Assembly: GCF_050753345.1 (NCBI RefSeq)
Contig: NZ_JBLZFX010000030.1
Coordinates: 1-64,000 of the forward strand
Reading direction: 5' to 3'
Source of the DNA: Alkalinema pantanalense
GTDB lineage: Bacteria > Cyanobacteriota > Cyanobacteriia > Leptolyngbyales > Leptolyngbyaceae
DNA: 64,000 nucleotides
Of this stretch, positions 1 through 9,111 are shown piece after piece (within the stretch, counting starts at the first letter, position 1; each line of letters starts with the position of its first letter). The position numbers and the translations under genes are program-made. The notes below the pieces were generated by a model. It made no database searches. It saw only the letters and a program-made list of their open reading frames with translations, and was not told where the DNA came from.

Positions 1-2
1 GT

Positions 3-113
3 CGCATTCGGGGCTATTTATCCACCTTGCGCAAGCAGAATATCAATCTTTTAGACGCTCTCGTTGGATTGTTCTCGGGCAATCCTGTGTCGCTTAAACC
101 ACAGCCTGAGTAG
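3..113 (+). mobile_element. IS66-type transposase, C-terminal end only (cut by window edge)
   Basis: The first 37 codons of frame 3 read as the end of an IS66-family transposase: IRGYLSTLRKQNINLLDALV followed by a short tail and TAG. IS66 transposases end with a similar Tyr-Leu/Ile-Ser-Thr-Leu-Arg-Lys-Gln stretch. Only the tail lies inside the window, so whether the element is intact cannot be judged. It marks a mobile element beside the sulfur gene cluster. Confidence 0.65.
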
Positions 114-132
114 TTACAAAGATCGAGACAAT

Positions 133-158
133 GCTATTTGAGAAGCTATTCAAATAGC
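133..158. other. 9-bp perfect inverted repeat with 8-nt loop
   Basis: GCTATTTGA (133-141) is followed by its exact reverse complement TCAAATAGC (150-158). It lies between the IS66 remnant and the 3' end of the HAD gene. No T-run follows on either strand, so it is not a classical terminator. It may belong to the IS end or limit readthrough. Confidence 0.4.
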
Positions 159-164
159 AGCGAT

Positions 165-848
165 TCAACCCAAATTTAAACCGAACAATTGTGGAATCTC
201 TGTTGGAGTGGTTACAATCCAGTCCGCGCCTTGGGCTTGCAATTCCTGGAGGGAACCGTAACCATAGGTGACACCAATCGTCGCCACCTGATTGAGTTTC
301 GCGCCAATAATGTCATGTTCTCGATCGCCGATCATGACAGTTGTAGTGGCTGACAGATTTTCTGTCTGGAGAATATACCGAATCAAATCCCCCTTTTCGC
401 TACGGGTACCATCGAACTCACTGCCATAAACCCGATCGAAGAGCGATGATATCGAAAAATAGCTAATGATCTGATTTGCATAAACCTGCGGTTTTGAGGT
501 TGCAACAAATGTACGATAGCCTGCGACTCGAAAAGCTTTGAGGATTTCTGGAATCTGAGGATACAAAGTACTTTCAAACATTCCTAAGGTGGAATATCGT
601 TGACGATATAAAGTCAGCGCTTGCTGAATGAGGCTGTCTTCAAAACAATGATGACCCTCTACAGGCTCGTATCTCTTAAGTAATCGGGCAAAGCTCCGGT
701 GTAATGGTGGCCCGACGCACCAACGTAGGGCTTCAGGATCAGGAACTGCATATCCCATCTCCGATAGAGCATATTGAATAGACCGGACGATACCTGGTTT
801 GGCATCTGTCAATGTCCCGTCTAGATCAAATAAAATCGCACTAGGCAT
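165..848 (-). CDS. HAD-family hydrolase, phosphoglycolate phosphatase-like
   Basis: This 227-residue protein opens with the HAD nucleophile motif FDLDGTLTD (residues 7-15), which carries the two catalytic aspartates. Motif II (VATSKP, about 114-119) and motif III/IV (MIGDREHDIIGA, about 172-183) follow. Length and cap type fit the GmhB/Gph-like HAD subfamily I phosphatases that hydrolyse small phosphate esters such as 2-phosphoglycolate. The substrate cannot be read from sequence. It starts at an ATG and stands alone, divergent from a small unknown gene and followed by IS66 debris. No link to sulfur metabolism is evident. Confidence 0.8.
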   Translation of the reverse strand: MPSAILFDLDGTLTDAKPGIVRSIQYALSEMGYAVPDPEALRWCVGPPLHRSFARLLKRYEPVEGHHCFEDSLIQQALTLYRQRYSTLGMFESTLYPQIPEILKAFRVAGYRTFVATSKPQVYANQIISYFSISSLFDRVYGSEFDGTRSEKGDLIRYILQTENLSATTTVMIGDREHDIIGAKLNQVATIGVTYGYGSLQELQAQGADWIVTTPTEIPQLFGLNLG

Positions 849-1003
849 GGATTAGCCCGCTGAATGAGGTTGCACCGATCGTCGGCGTCTTTGATTATTT
901 TAATTTATTAGCTTGAACAGAAAGACTATTTGCCTTTATTGAATCAAGTGCTTATCGTAAAAGTAGTCAGGATATATCTGAAAATCTTAACTCGGTGCAA
1001 ATC

Positions 1004-1222
1004 ATGTTTGACTCTATATTCAACACTTTAAACAAGCAGCAATATCAACAAGGTCAGCACGATCGAGATGCTGGGCTATTGCCCCAAAGTGAACATTCTA
1101 GCTATCTTGAAGGGTATCTCAAAGGCCGGCCAGAAGGACTGGATGGGATTATTCAGTATTTTCCGACCGTTGATTTCTACCTCAAATGGAAATTTAACCA
1201 AGTAGCACCACCATTCGCCTAA
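1004..1222 (+). CDS. Small hypothetical protein
   Basis: This is a 72-residue soluble protein if translation begins at the ATG at 1004; a GTG three codons upstream (995) is also possible. It is rich in Gln, Tyr and Gly and contains QQGQHDRDAG and SYLEGYLKGRPEG, reminiscent of short helical cyanobacterial proteins. I do not recognise the family. It is divergent from the HAD gene and convergent with tauD. It is probably a real gene because codon use resembles the neighbours. Confidence 0.55.
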   Translation: MFDSIFNTLNKQQYQQGQHDRDAGLLPQSEHSSYLEGYLKGRPEGLDGIIQYFPTVDFYLKWKFNQVAPPFA

Positions 1223-1280
1223 GTTGGGCTTAGTCAAAAGATGGTGCTTGATGCATCGGCTATCTAGAAAAATAAGCTAT

Positions 1281-2255
1281 CTAGACGAGTGCTGCCTCCG
1301 CCTGATCCGCTGAGTTTTCAGCGGATTGCTGGAGTGCTTTAGGTAAGCTACTATTGAATACCGAACCTTCCACAACTTCCGACTTGAAACCATTAGGCCC
1401 AACGGGAATATCACCCGTGATGGTCGTGCGGTAAAGCACACGCTCAACGTCGATATGGTCGAGATCTTGGGGAGCTAAGTGCGCTGTGGCACGGTTATCC
1501 CAAAAGGCAATGTCACCATTGTTCCAGCGGAAGCGGGTGGTGTAGGCTGGTTTGGTGATTTGATTGAAGAACAGCTCCAGCAAGAGCTCACTTTCTTGGC
1601 GCGAGACATCAAGAATCCGCGCTGTAAAGCCAGGATTGACGAATAAAGCTCGTTCACCGGTTTCTGGATGCACCCGGACAACGGGATGAATGGAGACAAG
1701 GGGATTTTTGCCAATCCGTTCGGCAAATTGACTGTTCGGCGGAATATTGTAGCGAGCACCAAACCGATGCTCTGCTTTTAAGTTATCTGCTAATTCCCGT
1801 AGGGGTGCCGATAATCCTTCATAGGCCGCAACCAAGTTCGTCCAGGTGGTATCCCCCCCAGATTCTGGCACATTGACAGCGCGTAAAATTGAACCCGCCG
1901 GTGGATTAACTGCTGCGGTCACATCCGTATGCCACTGGTTTTCGTAGCTGGTGCGCCGCAATCCATAGCGCTGTTCAAAACGGCTACGATCGATCGGTAG
2001 AATTTGCTCAAATCCTTCGGGCGGCTCATCTTCGTGGGGGTGAGCATAGGTCACTTCACCAAACCGAGAGGTAAAGGCAATTTGTCCCGCATGATCAAGA
2101 TTTTGGTTTCGGAAAAATACCACTTTCCATTGCAATAAAGCCTGTCGGATTTCTCCAATGACTTCATCACTCAATTGCGCAGATAGATCAATTCCCTCAA
2201 TTTCTGCGCCTGTAAAACCAGAGGTAGGCTTCACTTTAATATGGTTGTAGCTCAT
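1281..2255 (-). CDS. tauD: TauD/TfdA-family alpha-ketoglutarate-dependent dioxygenase
   Basis: It is a 324-residue non-haem Fe(II)/2-oxoglutarate dioxygenase. The family's metal triad is visible as WHTD (about residue 107) and the distal His in DNRATAHLA. GDTTWTN is the conserved 2-oxoglutarate-side segment, and RVLYRTTITGD supplies the C-terminal arginine. TauD releases sulfite from taurine; relatives act on other sulfonates or on alkyl sulfates (AtsK). Context with sulfonate monooxygenases and TauE/SafE favours a desulfonation role, but the substrate is inferred. An upstream in-frame TTG exists at 2270; I chose the ATG at 2255 because GGGAG lies just before it. No transporter for taurine adjoins it. 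Confidence 0.85.
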   Translation of the reverse strand: MSYNHIKVKPTSGFTGAEIEGIDLSAQLSDEVIGEIRQALLQWKVVFFRNQNLDHAGQIAFTSRFGEVTYAHPHEDEPPEGFEQILPIDRSRFEQRYGLRRTSYENQWHTDVTAAVNPPAGSILRAVNVPESGGDTTWTNLVAAYEGLSAPLRELADNLKAEHRFGARYNIPPNSQFAERIGKNPLVSIHPVVRVHPETGERALFVNPGFTARILDVSRQESELLLELFFNQITKPAYTTRFRWNNGDIAFWDNRATAHLAPQDLDHIDVERVLYRTTITGDIPVGPNGFKSEVVEGSVFNSSLPKALQQSAENSADQAEAALV

Positions 2256-2780
2256 ACCCAATTCTCCCAATTCTCAACTGTATGGTGGCTAGAGTAATGG
2301 CAGTGAGTCCACCGTTACTTCATCTCGACTACTTCATCTTGACAACTCATTCCCAAGCATTCACCCTTGATTGATGTGATGTAATCCCAAGAAGATTACT
2401 CTCTAGAAAATTGCTCTCCAGATTCATTCCTATACTGTTGAAACAATTTAATTCTAGCTACTCAGAACTAAATCAAACAATTGATTTAGAGTGTTTACCG
2501 AGAAATATTAGCCAATCCCTTAGTCAATGTTTCTTGCAATCAAAACTCTATGCAATCAGAAACCATTTCTACTAGGATGGCAATTGCGAAAATAGTACGT
2601 AAAAAGCTTGTGTGGACTCGTTGAGGCAAGTCTAGCGCAGTCCCATTAGAAAAGCAGGTAGCTACTATCACATTTTCCAGAAAGCAATGGATTTAGTTAA
2701 TCACATTGATCACTTGGCAGATGGCATTGGGAATCTAGATTTTGAAGACGGACTGGAATGTATTTTTCTTGTATATAGTT
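2256..2780. promoter_or_regulatory. Gap upstream of tauD with a perfect 9-bp dyad
   Basis: No gene is supported here. The stretch is AT-rich and holds the tauD promoter side. CTAAATCAA (2468-2476) and TTGATTTAG (2481-2489) form a perfect inverted repeat with a 4-nt centre, about 215 nt upstream of tauD. It could be an operator or a short hairpin. The 24-bp sulfur palindrome found elsewhere in the window is absent. Confidence 0.4.
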
Positions 2781-4079
2781 TTATTTGGCATTTACCACAG
2801 AGGACTTGAGTTCGGTCTTAATCCACACCGTGATCTGGGAGATCTGTGAAGAAAACCAAATCGCGCCCAAGATACAGACAGCACCACATATCATGAGTGC
2901 CATCGGTGCATTCATCGCTTGCGCCATACCCCCTGCGATCAAATTTCCAAAGGGCATCATTCCTACCATTGCCAAGGCATAAAAACTCATGACACGCCCT
3001 CGTTTATCATCAGCAACTAAGGTTTGAATAATCGTATTGCTACTCGTGATTTGCAGGATGCTGAACCCACCCACCAACGTCAATAGCACCAAAGATAAAC
3101 TCAACTCTCGGGAAAGGGCAAAGGCAATCAAGCTGAGACCGATCGCTGCTTGGCCAACCATAACTAATCTCTCAAGTCCCAAAATTCCCCGTCGCATACT
3201 GAGATAAATACAAGCCAGTAAAGATCCAACGGGGGCAGCGGTACCTAGGGCAGCCATCGTACTCGCATTCCCCTGTAAGACCTCAGCCGCCACCACCGGC
3301 ATGAGGGCAATATGGGACATGCCCATCATGCTTTTCAAAGCAAGCAGTAACAAGATGGCACGAATTGGCCGTATTGAGTGGACATATTCCAACCCTTCCC
3401 GGAGCTTCTGCCAGGTTTCTTGGAGATTCGTTTGCTGGGGTTCTACCTGCGCTGGCATATCCATCGCTTTGAGGGTCACGATCGCAGCTAGATAGGTCAA
3501 TGTGTCGTAAAGAAAGCAAAACTTGACCCCAACGCTAGCAATGAGAATGCCACCGATCGCAGGCCCTAAGACCAGTGAGGAACTTAACATGACTGAATTA
3601 AGCGCAATTGCGTTACTCCAGTCCGATCGTTCATCTACCGTCTCCGTCACGATCGTATGCCGCACCGGCATATCCAACCCCTTCAATAGGCCATTGAGAA
3701 TACTCAGAATCAACAATGACTCAAAGCGAATCATATCTAGAAACGTCAAAACGGTCAGCGTCATCGATACGCTAATTCCCAACACCTGAACCAGCATTAG
3801 GAGATCTCGCCGACTCCACCGATCGGCCAACACCCCTGAAAATGGAATCAACAACAGGGTGGGCAAAAATTGTAAAAATCCCGCTAAACCAAGTAACCAC
3901 GAAGATTTAGTCAGGTCATACATCAACCAGGGAATCGTTAACTGCTGGGTCATAAAGGTACCCGACATCGACAGCAGTTGCCCGCCAAACAACAACCGAA
4001 AGTTACGCCATTTGAGGGCGGGTAAGCGCTGGTAAAGCGTTTTGCTGACTCGATCTCCTAGTTGCTCGTAGTACTGCAT
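2781..4079 (-). CDS. MFS transporter (EntS/MFS_3-like)
   Basis: The 432-residue integral membrane protein has about twelve hydrophobic segments. The MFS loop motif appears as GVLADRWSRRDLLM after helix 2 and GRVMSFYAL in the second half. It resembles the MFS_3/EntS exporters that move siderophores or small organics out of the cell. It lies at the end of the organosulfur cluster but has its own likely promoter, since a terminator sits between it and the upstream ferredoxin gene. Export of a desulfonated by-product or a toxic organosulfur compound is possible but unproven. Confidence 0.8.
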   Translation of the reverse strand: MQYYEQLGDRVSKTLYQRLPALKWRNFRLLFGGQLLSMSGTFMTQQLTIPWLMYDLTKSSWLLGLAGFLQFLPTLLLIPFSGVLADRWSRRDLLMLVQVLGISVSMTLTVLTFLDMIRFESLLILSILNGLLKGLDMPVRHTIVTETVDERSDWSNAIALNSVMLSSSLVLGPAIGGILIASVGVKFCFLYDTLTYLAAIVTLKAMDMPAQVEPQQTNLQETWQKLREGLEYVHSIRPIRAILLLLALKSMMGMSHIALMPVVAAEVLQGNASTMAALGTAAPVGSLLACIYLSMRRGILGLERLVMVGQAAIGLSLIAFALSRELSLSLVLLTLVGGFSILQITSSNTIIQTLVADDKRGRVMSFYALAMVGMMPFGNLIAGGMAQAMNAPMALMICGAVCILGAIWFSSQISQITVWIKTELKSSVVNAK

Positions 4080-4166
4080 GAAAATTTACTTCGTTTAACT
4101 AACTATTTGATTATCTAATAATAATTCAGAATATGCTAGTCAACGGAAGCATAAGAAAGCCTAAAA

Positions 4167-4205
4167 AATCTTGCGATCGTAGTTACATACAAACAATCGC
4201 AAGAT
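4167..4205 (-). terminator. Intrinsic terminator of the ferredoxin operon
   Basis: Read on the minus strand, a 10-bp stem (ATCTTGCGAT pairing with ATCGCAAGAT, loop of about 18 nt) is followed directly by TTTTTT. It lies about 50 nt past the ferredoxin stop codon. It separates the FAD/ferredoxin operon from the MFS gene. Confidence 0.75.
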
Positions 4206-4253
4206 CTTGTGTCAACCTATTTATTTGGCATCAGATTGTCATAGATATTCAGA

Positions 4254-4583
4254 CTAACGTTTCATCTTACTAAACTGAAACGACATATCCTCCTGAGCCT
4301 GGGGAGTTTGTCCTTTAGACCAACCGATATCGCGACGGTAGCTCCCGAGCAATCCAGAAGCGATCAGTTGCGCTTCATCCACAAAGGGCAAAGGTTCCAC
4401 TTCCGGCGAAACATAGAGCGCATCAACCGGACAGTACAACTCGCACATAAAGCAAGTTTGGCAATCACTTTGCCGTGCAATTTTAGGAGGGGCATCCGGC
4501 ACCGCATCAAACACATTGGTCGGACAAGCACTCACACACAAATTGCAATTAACGCAGCGAGCATTGCTTACAAGTTCAATCAT
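4254..4583 (-). CDS. 4Fe-4S dicluster ferredoxin (AprB-like)
   Basis: The 109-residue protein carries two complete cluster motifs, CVNCNLCVSACP (about residues 10-21) and CQTCFMCELYCP (about 41-52), as in bacterial 2[4Fe-4S] ferredoxins and the beta subunit of APS reductase. The start overlaps the stop of the upstream flavoprotein gene in ATGA, so the two are translationally coupled and probably form one enzyme. The C-terminal 55 residues are not cluster-binding and may contact the partner. Its role is most likely electron delivery to or from the FAD subunit. The physiological reaction is unknown. Confidence 0.85.
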   Translation of the reverse strand: MIELVSNARCVNCNLCVSACPTNVFDAVPDAPPKIARQSDCQTCFMCELYCPVDALYVSPEVEPLPFVDEAQLIASGLLGSYRRDIGWSKGQTPQAQEDMSFQFSKMKR

Positions 4584-6220
4584 TGCAGAACTAGCTCCTT
4601 CTCAACATTCGCAGCAGGTTGTTCGATCGCAGCAGACTTCACCCACACGTGATCCAATCCACCACTAATCACGTAGTGATGTTGCTTGGGATCTTGTTCG
4701 GGATAGTCCGATCGCTTGTGCATTCCCCGAGATTCAGTCCGGTGTAATCCACTGTTGTACATCCACCGTGCGGTGGCGACCATGGAAGCAGCTTCCCGCG
4801 ATCGTAGAAGATTCGAGGTCGCTGGTGCACTATTGCGGATTTCTTTCCACAGCGTATCCAAACGACCCAATGAATCTGACAAAACTGATGCCGTGCGAAA
4901 GAAGTTACGATCGTAGGGGAACACCTCCGCTTGCGTTGCTGCAACCACTTCATCCGGTGAAACGCTCTGTTTACTTTCTCCCCGCAGTCCCGCCTGACCT
5001 AATCCTTGTAGCGATCGCTGATGTGCCCTATCCCCTAAGCTTTGTGCATAATCCGCCGCCGCTTCTCCTGCCCAACGTCCCGAAGAAATCGCCCAAGCCG
5101 CATTGTGGCTCCCCCCTCCGGTAAATCCACCACAAATCAGTTCTCGGGTCGCGGCATCACCAGACGCATACAGCCCCGGAACGGAAGTTGCGCAGGTCGA
5201 ATCCACAATCCGCAACCCTCCAGTTCCCCGCACCGTTCCTTCTAAGCGCAACGTAACTGGAAACAGTTGTGTAAACGGATCGATCCCCATCCGATTAAAC
5301 GGTAAAAAGAAATTCGGCTGCGCTCTTCGCATCCAAGCTTTGACCTCTTCTGTAATACCCTCTTGATCCAATCGAGCGTAGACAGGTTGGCTCATCAATG
5401 TTTTAGCAATGATGCCGCGACCGCGATGCGATCCCGCTCCTTCGATCGGCGTTCCATCTTCATAGTAGAAGTTTGCCCATGAGTAGAACCGTCCCTTGGT
5501 TACGGAGGAAAACGCAGGTGACAGTCCATAGGCATTCGAGAACTCCATCCCCGAGAATTCGGCTCCCGCTTCTGCCGCCATCAAGTAGCCATCGCCCGTT
5601 AGCACATTACAACCGAGGGCTTTGCTGAGAAAAGCGCATCCCCCCGTTGCAATCACCACAGCTCCCGCTTTGACAATCCACTGTTCTCCCGTTTGGCGTT
5701 GAATTCCCGAGGCTCCTGCCACTCTGCCTTCTGCATCGACAAGCAGTTCCAATGCTGGACTGTGATCCAAAATTTCTACTCCGGCTCGGCGGATTTTTTT
5801 CCGCATTAGGCGCATATATTCTGGCCCCTGGATCGACTGGCGCTGGGACACACCATTCTCATCGATCGGGAAAGGATAGCCCCACTCTGCGACTAGGTTA
5901 ATGTTCTCAAAGGTTTGATCGAGAACCCGTTCCATCCACTGTCGATTCGCAAGAAACCCGCCCAAGGCTTCTCTACTGGCCATCGCTTGCTCTCGCAACT
6001 CTGAATCGGGTTGAACATACCAGACCCCATTGCCCGCAGGTGCAGAAGATCCACTCGTGCCACAGTAGCCCTTATCCACCAAGATAACTTTCGCACCTTG
6101 AGATGCCGCCCCCCAGGCCACCCAAGTCCCTGATAATCCACCGCCAATCACAAGGACATCCGTTTTTAGAGTGAGCACGTCATTTTGAGGACTGCTAGGA
6201 TCGATGAATTGAGTAGTCAT
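4580..6220 (-). CDS. FAD-dependent oxidoreductase, AprA/fumarate reductase-like
   Basis: The 546-residue flavoprotein has an N-terminal dinucleotide-binding motif VLVIGGGLSG (about residues 23-32). Internal FAD contacts follow: VVIATGG (about 187-193), LTGDGYLMAAEAGAEF, and the C-terminal GLYASGDAA and GGGSHNAAWA. This layout is that of the fumarate reductase/L-aspartate oxidase/AprA group. Coupling to a two-cluster ferredoxin gene is the AprAB arrangement. The window is otherwise devoted to aerobic organosulfur use, so I infer a redox step on a sulfur compound. A succinate-type substrate cannot be excluded. RBS AGGAG precedes the ATG. It follows a TauE/SafE gene by 43 nt. Confidence 0.8.
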   Translation of the reverse strand: MTTQFIDPSSPQNDVLTLKTDVLVIGGGLSGTWVAWGAASQGAKVILVDKGYCGTSGSSAPAGNGVWYVQPDSELREQAMASREALGGFLANRQWMERVLDQTFENINLVAEWGYPFPIDENGVSQRQSIQGPEYMRLMRKKIRRAGVEILDHSPALELLVDAEGRVAGASGIQRQTGEQWIVKAGAVVIATGGCAFLSKALGCNVLTGDGYLMAAEAGAEFSGMEFSNAYGLSPAFSSVTKGRFYSWANFYYEDGTPIEGAGSHRGRGIIAKTLMSQPVYARLDQEGITEEVKAWMRRAQPNFFLPFNRMGIDPFTQLFPVTLRLEGTVRGTGGLRIVDSTCATSVPGLYASGDAATRELICGGFTGGGSHNAAWAISSGRWAGEAAADYAQSLGDRAHQRSLQGLGQAGLRGESKQSVSPDEVVAATQAEVFPYDRNFFRTASVLSDSLGRLDTLWKEIRNSAPATSNLLRSREAASMVATARWMYNSGLHRTESRGMHKRSDYPEQDPKQHHYVISGGLDHVWVKSAAIEQPAANVEKELVLQ

Positions 6221-6263
6221 AGGAATGTCTCCTTAACAACTAATATTGAAGATCTGTTGGCTG

Positions 6264-7067
6264 TCACACCCACGGTGTTATCCAGTGTGGAGTCTGCATT
6301 GACTGATTCCGTTGTTGGGCGTTACGGAATGTAATGACCGTCAAAATCGTAATCACTGTTAGATAAATTCGTTGTAACCATAGGTTACTTAACTTAAGGG
6401 ACAGTTGCCCACCAATCAGCCCCCCAACAAACATCGCAAGACTTAAAACTAGGCCCAAGCTATAATCAATGATTCCCTGATGGGCAAAAATCGCGGTGGC
6501 AATCAACGAGGAAAAAATATTGATCAGTTTAGTCGTCGCGATCGCTTGAATCAATGTCATCCGAAAGAGCAAGACATAAGCTGCTGTCAGTAAGGTGATA
6601 TAGCCGCCGCTAAAAAAACCTCCATAAACACCTAGGATAAAGGTAGCCACATAACCTAAAAGCTCTGCCATTCTTGGAGGCTTGCCTTCCGCTGGAACTA
6701 GTCCAGCATCTTTATTCACGAATGAAAATATTGCGACCGCCGCCATTACGATCGAAATAATCAGCGGCACAGATCGGGATGGAACAATTAGGACAAGCAA
6801 TGCCCCCAAGACTGAGCTGATTAAAGTTAATGTTATCAGCAATGGCAATCGTTTTGCATCAATAATTCCTTTACCGATAAAAGGTAATGTAGCACCAAAA
6901 CTCATCACCGTCAGTCCCAACATATTAGTAGCAATAGCAACATGGGGCTCAATCCCAAATGCCAACATCACTGGAACCGTAATCAAAGAGGTGCTACCAG
7001 CAATCACACTAATAATACTAGCGGCCAAGAAAATCGCAGTTAGGATCAGGATCTGAAGTAAGGACAT
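6264..7067 (-). CDS. TauE/SafE-family sulfite/sulfonate exporter
   Basis: The 267-residue membrane protein has about eight hydrophobic helices. It shows the family's repeated halves with glycine/proline motifs such as SVIAGSTSLITVP near the N-terminus and GVYGGFFSGGYITLL in the middle. TauE/SafE proteins export sulfite, sulfoacetate or related C2-sulfonates, or import small sulfur anions. Position immediately before the FAD/ferredoxin genes, and downstream of the arylsulfotransferase-like gene, supports a sulfur anion as cargo. A second family member lies at 24.9-25.7 kb. Confidence 0.8.
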   Translation of the reverse strand: MSLLQILILTAIFLAASIISVIAGSTSLITVPVMLAFGIEPHVAIATNMLGLTVMSFGATLPFIGKGIIDAKRLPLLITLTLISSVLGALLVLIVPSRSVPLIISIVMAAVAIFSFVNKDAGLVPAEGKPPRMAELLGYVATFILGVYGGFFSGGYITLLTAAYVLLFRMTLIQAIATTKLINIFSSLIATAIFAHQGIIDYSLGLVLSLAMFVGGLIGGQLSLKLSNLWLQRIYLTVITILTVITFRNAQQRNQSMQTPHWITPWV

Positions 7068-7196
7068 CGCTACATTGTTCCCCCATGCTCAAAGGTGAGG
7101 TTCCTAGTATATTTTCTACTTGCTATGTTTACTGATTGGAGGGTGATGGAGACTAGGGTAAAGATGCACTGAGTTGGTTACAAGAAGCGATCTCCG

Positions 7197-7592
7197 TTAC
7201 GGGAGACGCATTGACCGTAGGGGTTCCACATTGACGGCCAACTTGTTACCCAACCATAGGGCATGGTCAGTGTGATCGGCGACGGGATCACTCGTGTTGG
7301 GATGAATGAGAATATCTAAACCCTCGTGGTGCAGCATCAGCCAAGGCACAATGGCACCGAATTGATCGGGCTGGAAGGCAACCTGATACATCCATTGCGT
7401 GTGAGGGCCGACCAACTTGTTATGCCAGCGCCCCAATTGCACTACAAAGCGATCGCTCAGGCCCTGTCGTACCCGTTCCGCCGCCTCACGAGTTGCTGTG
7501 TCATAGTAGACGTGGGCATGAAACCCTGTAATTTCGTCATCAAGCACTCGAACTTCATCGTTGGCATCTTCATATCCGTTCACAGTACTCAT
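7197..7592 (-). CDS. DOPA 4,5-dioxygenase-family protein
   Basis: The 131-residue protein has the short-family signature: GFHAHVYYD (about residues 23-31), a central GRWHNKLVGPHTQWMYQVAF, then ILIHPNTSDPVADHTDHALW. The conserved histidines bind iron in extradiol ring cleavage of catechols. In this operon it could open an aromatic ring left after removal of a sulfonate or sulfate ester, but that is inference. An AGGAG precedes the ATG. It lies 37 nt after the arylsulfotransferase-like gene in transcription order. Confidence 0.8.
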   Translation of the reverse strand: MSTVNGYEDANDEVRVLDDEITGFHAHVYYDTATREAAERVRQGLSDRFVVQLGRWHNKLVGPHTQWMYQVAFQPDQFGAIVPWLMLHHEGLDILIHPNTSDPVADHTDHALWLGNKLAVNVEPLRSMRLP

Positions 7593-7629
7593 GGATCAAC
7601 TTCTCAGGAGAAACGATGGCACGATCGTA

Positions 7630-9111
7630 TCAAGTTCGTTGCGCCACACGAAATTCTGAATTTTTGGGCGGTTGAATAGCAACTTCGCCATGGGGGGTAC
7701 CATCAGGCACCCAGTTGTAGGGAATCGGCTGTGCCCGGTAAACCCAATTGGTAGAGACCGTGCGATCGATGCCTAGTCGCTGGAGGTTGTAGTAGGGATT
7801 GATATATTCCCAAACAATCTCACCGGAGGGCGTAACCTGAAATAAACGCCCATTCATCCCTTCGTCGATGAGGGTATTGCCATTAGGTAAGCGTCGGGCA
7901 CTGGAAATAAACGAACTATAAAAGCCCCAAATTGGCTGATCCGAATCGATGCCGGTATATTGCCAAACGATCGTATTCGTTTGGGGATTAATTTCCAAAA
8001 TTCGTGAGCCCAATTGGGCACTGAGGCGAGTGGGCGGAAATCCCGAAGGCCCTTCATTGTCAAACACCAGTAGATTTCCCGCACCGGGCAAGCCTTCAGG
8101 AATAATATGGGCATCGTGTTGGCCGCTGGTTTGATCCACAGGGCGGGGGGTCGTCAGGCTAAGCGTGGGTCGCAGCGCGTTATTGGTAATGGTCACGAGT
8201 CCCCCAGTTTTGTCATCGCCGATCGGATAATCGGGGCCAAGTCGCCAAACAATTTTGCCCGTTTGTTTATCAATAATGGCAATGAAACTGGCTTCGCGCG
8301 AGTCAATCACAATATTATCTGGCGCAAACCGCGAGTCTCCTGCATCGAACCATTTATTAGGCCCGATCGGTTTCATGTCATTAATGGTTAAAAAGCCCGA
8401 TCCACGATCGCCCTTGCGATAGATTTGGCGGAGGAGGTCATGCCCCTCCGGTGATATGCCAAATTCATCAATGTGATCCCCAACGTTCCAGTTCCAAACG
8501 ACTTGCCCCTCCTTCGTTACTTCAATAATGCTTTGATCGGAAATCGCTTGATCGCTCACGCCCGTCACCGGATGCTCGATCGTCACGACAATTAGGGTAT
8601 TGCCATTGGGCAGACGACGGATGTCATGATTTTGACGAGCTTTGCCATTCGTTGCCTGATTACCCCAACGCCAAACAACGTTCCCGTCCCAATCCAGTTC
8701 ACCGACTTCTTGATTGGCAAAAATATTGCCAAAGGGAGAGGTGCCATTTTGCAGTTGCACCAAGAGATGCCCTTTTTCTCCTCCGGTCTGGGCGGGATCG
8801 AGGATCTGCGGCGGGAAGCCAAATTTTTCCCAGCGATGGACTTCGTTCCCGTCCATGTCAATCAGGTGGGTGTTACCATCTGGGGCGCTGAACAACACAT
8901 AGCTATTGTAGGCACGGGCCGGATCGTAGATCGTCGTGCCGGTAGGAAAAACACTGGGTAGCGCGATCGCCTCTCCTGCCGTACTACCAACCAGGACAAG
9001 CACAAGCAGCAACAGTACAAATGACCGCCAGATCAAGCTTTTTAGAGATGTCAATATTGAGTTCACTATATTAGAATCGCTCGTTATTTTGGATGTACGG
9101 TGTTCATGCAT
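7630..9111 (-). CDS. Arylsulfotransferase (ASST)-like exported protein
   Basis: The protein is about 493 residues. A hydrophobic signal/anchor lies at residues 28-52 (LIWRSFVLLLLVLVLVGSTA). After it comes a beta-propeller-like sequence with repeated units such as HLIDMDGNEVHRWE, GELDWDGNVVWRW, IEVTKEGQVVWNW, LEINPQTNTIVWQY and FQVTPSGEIVWEY. Conserved RRLPNGNTLI appears twice. This is the arylsulfotransferase (ASST/Arylsulfotran_2) pattern; ASST moves sulfate from an aryl sulfate ester to a phenol in the periplasm. Here it may free sulfate esters for use. The start ATG overlaps the upstream HAD stop codon (TGATG). A TTG one codon earlier is unlikely as the start. Confidence 0.8.
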   Translation of the reverse strand: MHEHRTSKITSDSNIVNSILTSLKSLIWRSFVLLLLVLVLVGSTAGEAIALPSVFPTGTTIYDPARAYNSYVLFSAPDGNTHLIDMDGNEVHRWEKFGFPPQILDPAQTGGEKGHLLVQLQNGTSPFGNIFANQEVGELDWDGNVVWRWGNQATNGKARQNHDIRRLPNGNTLIVVTIEHPVTGVSDQAISDQSIIEVTKEGQVVWNWNVGDHIDEFGISPEGHDLLRQIYRKGDRGSGFLTINDMKPIGPNKWFDAGDSRFAPDNIVIDSREASFIAIIDKQTGKIVWRLGPDYPIGDDKTGGLVTITNNALRPTLSLTTPRPVDQTSGQHDAHIIPEGLPGAGNLLVFDNEGPSGFPPTRLSAQLGSRILEINPQTNTIVWQYTGIDSDQPIWGFYSSFISSARRLPNGNTLIDEGMNGRLFQVTPSGEIVWEYINPYYNLQRLGIDRTVSTNWVYRAQPIPYNWVPDGTPHGEVAIQPPKNSEFRVAQRT

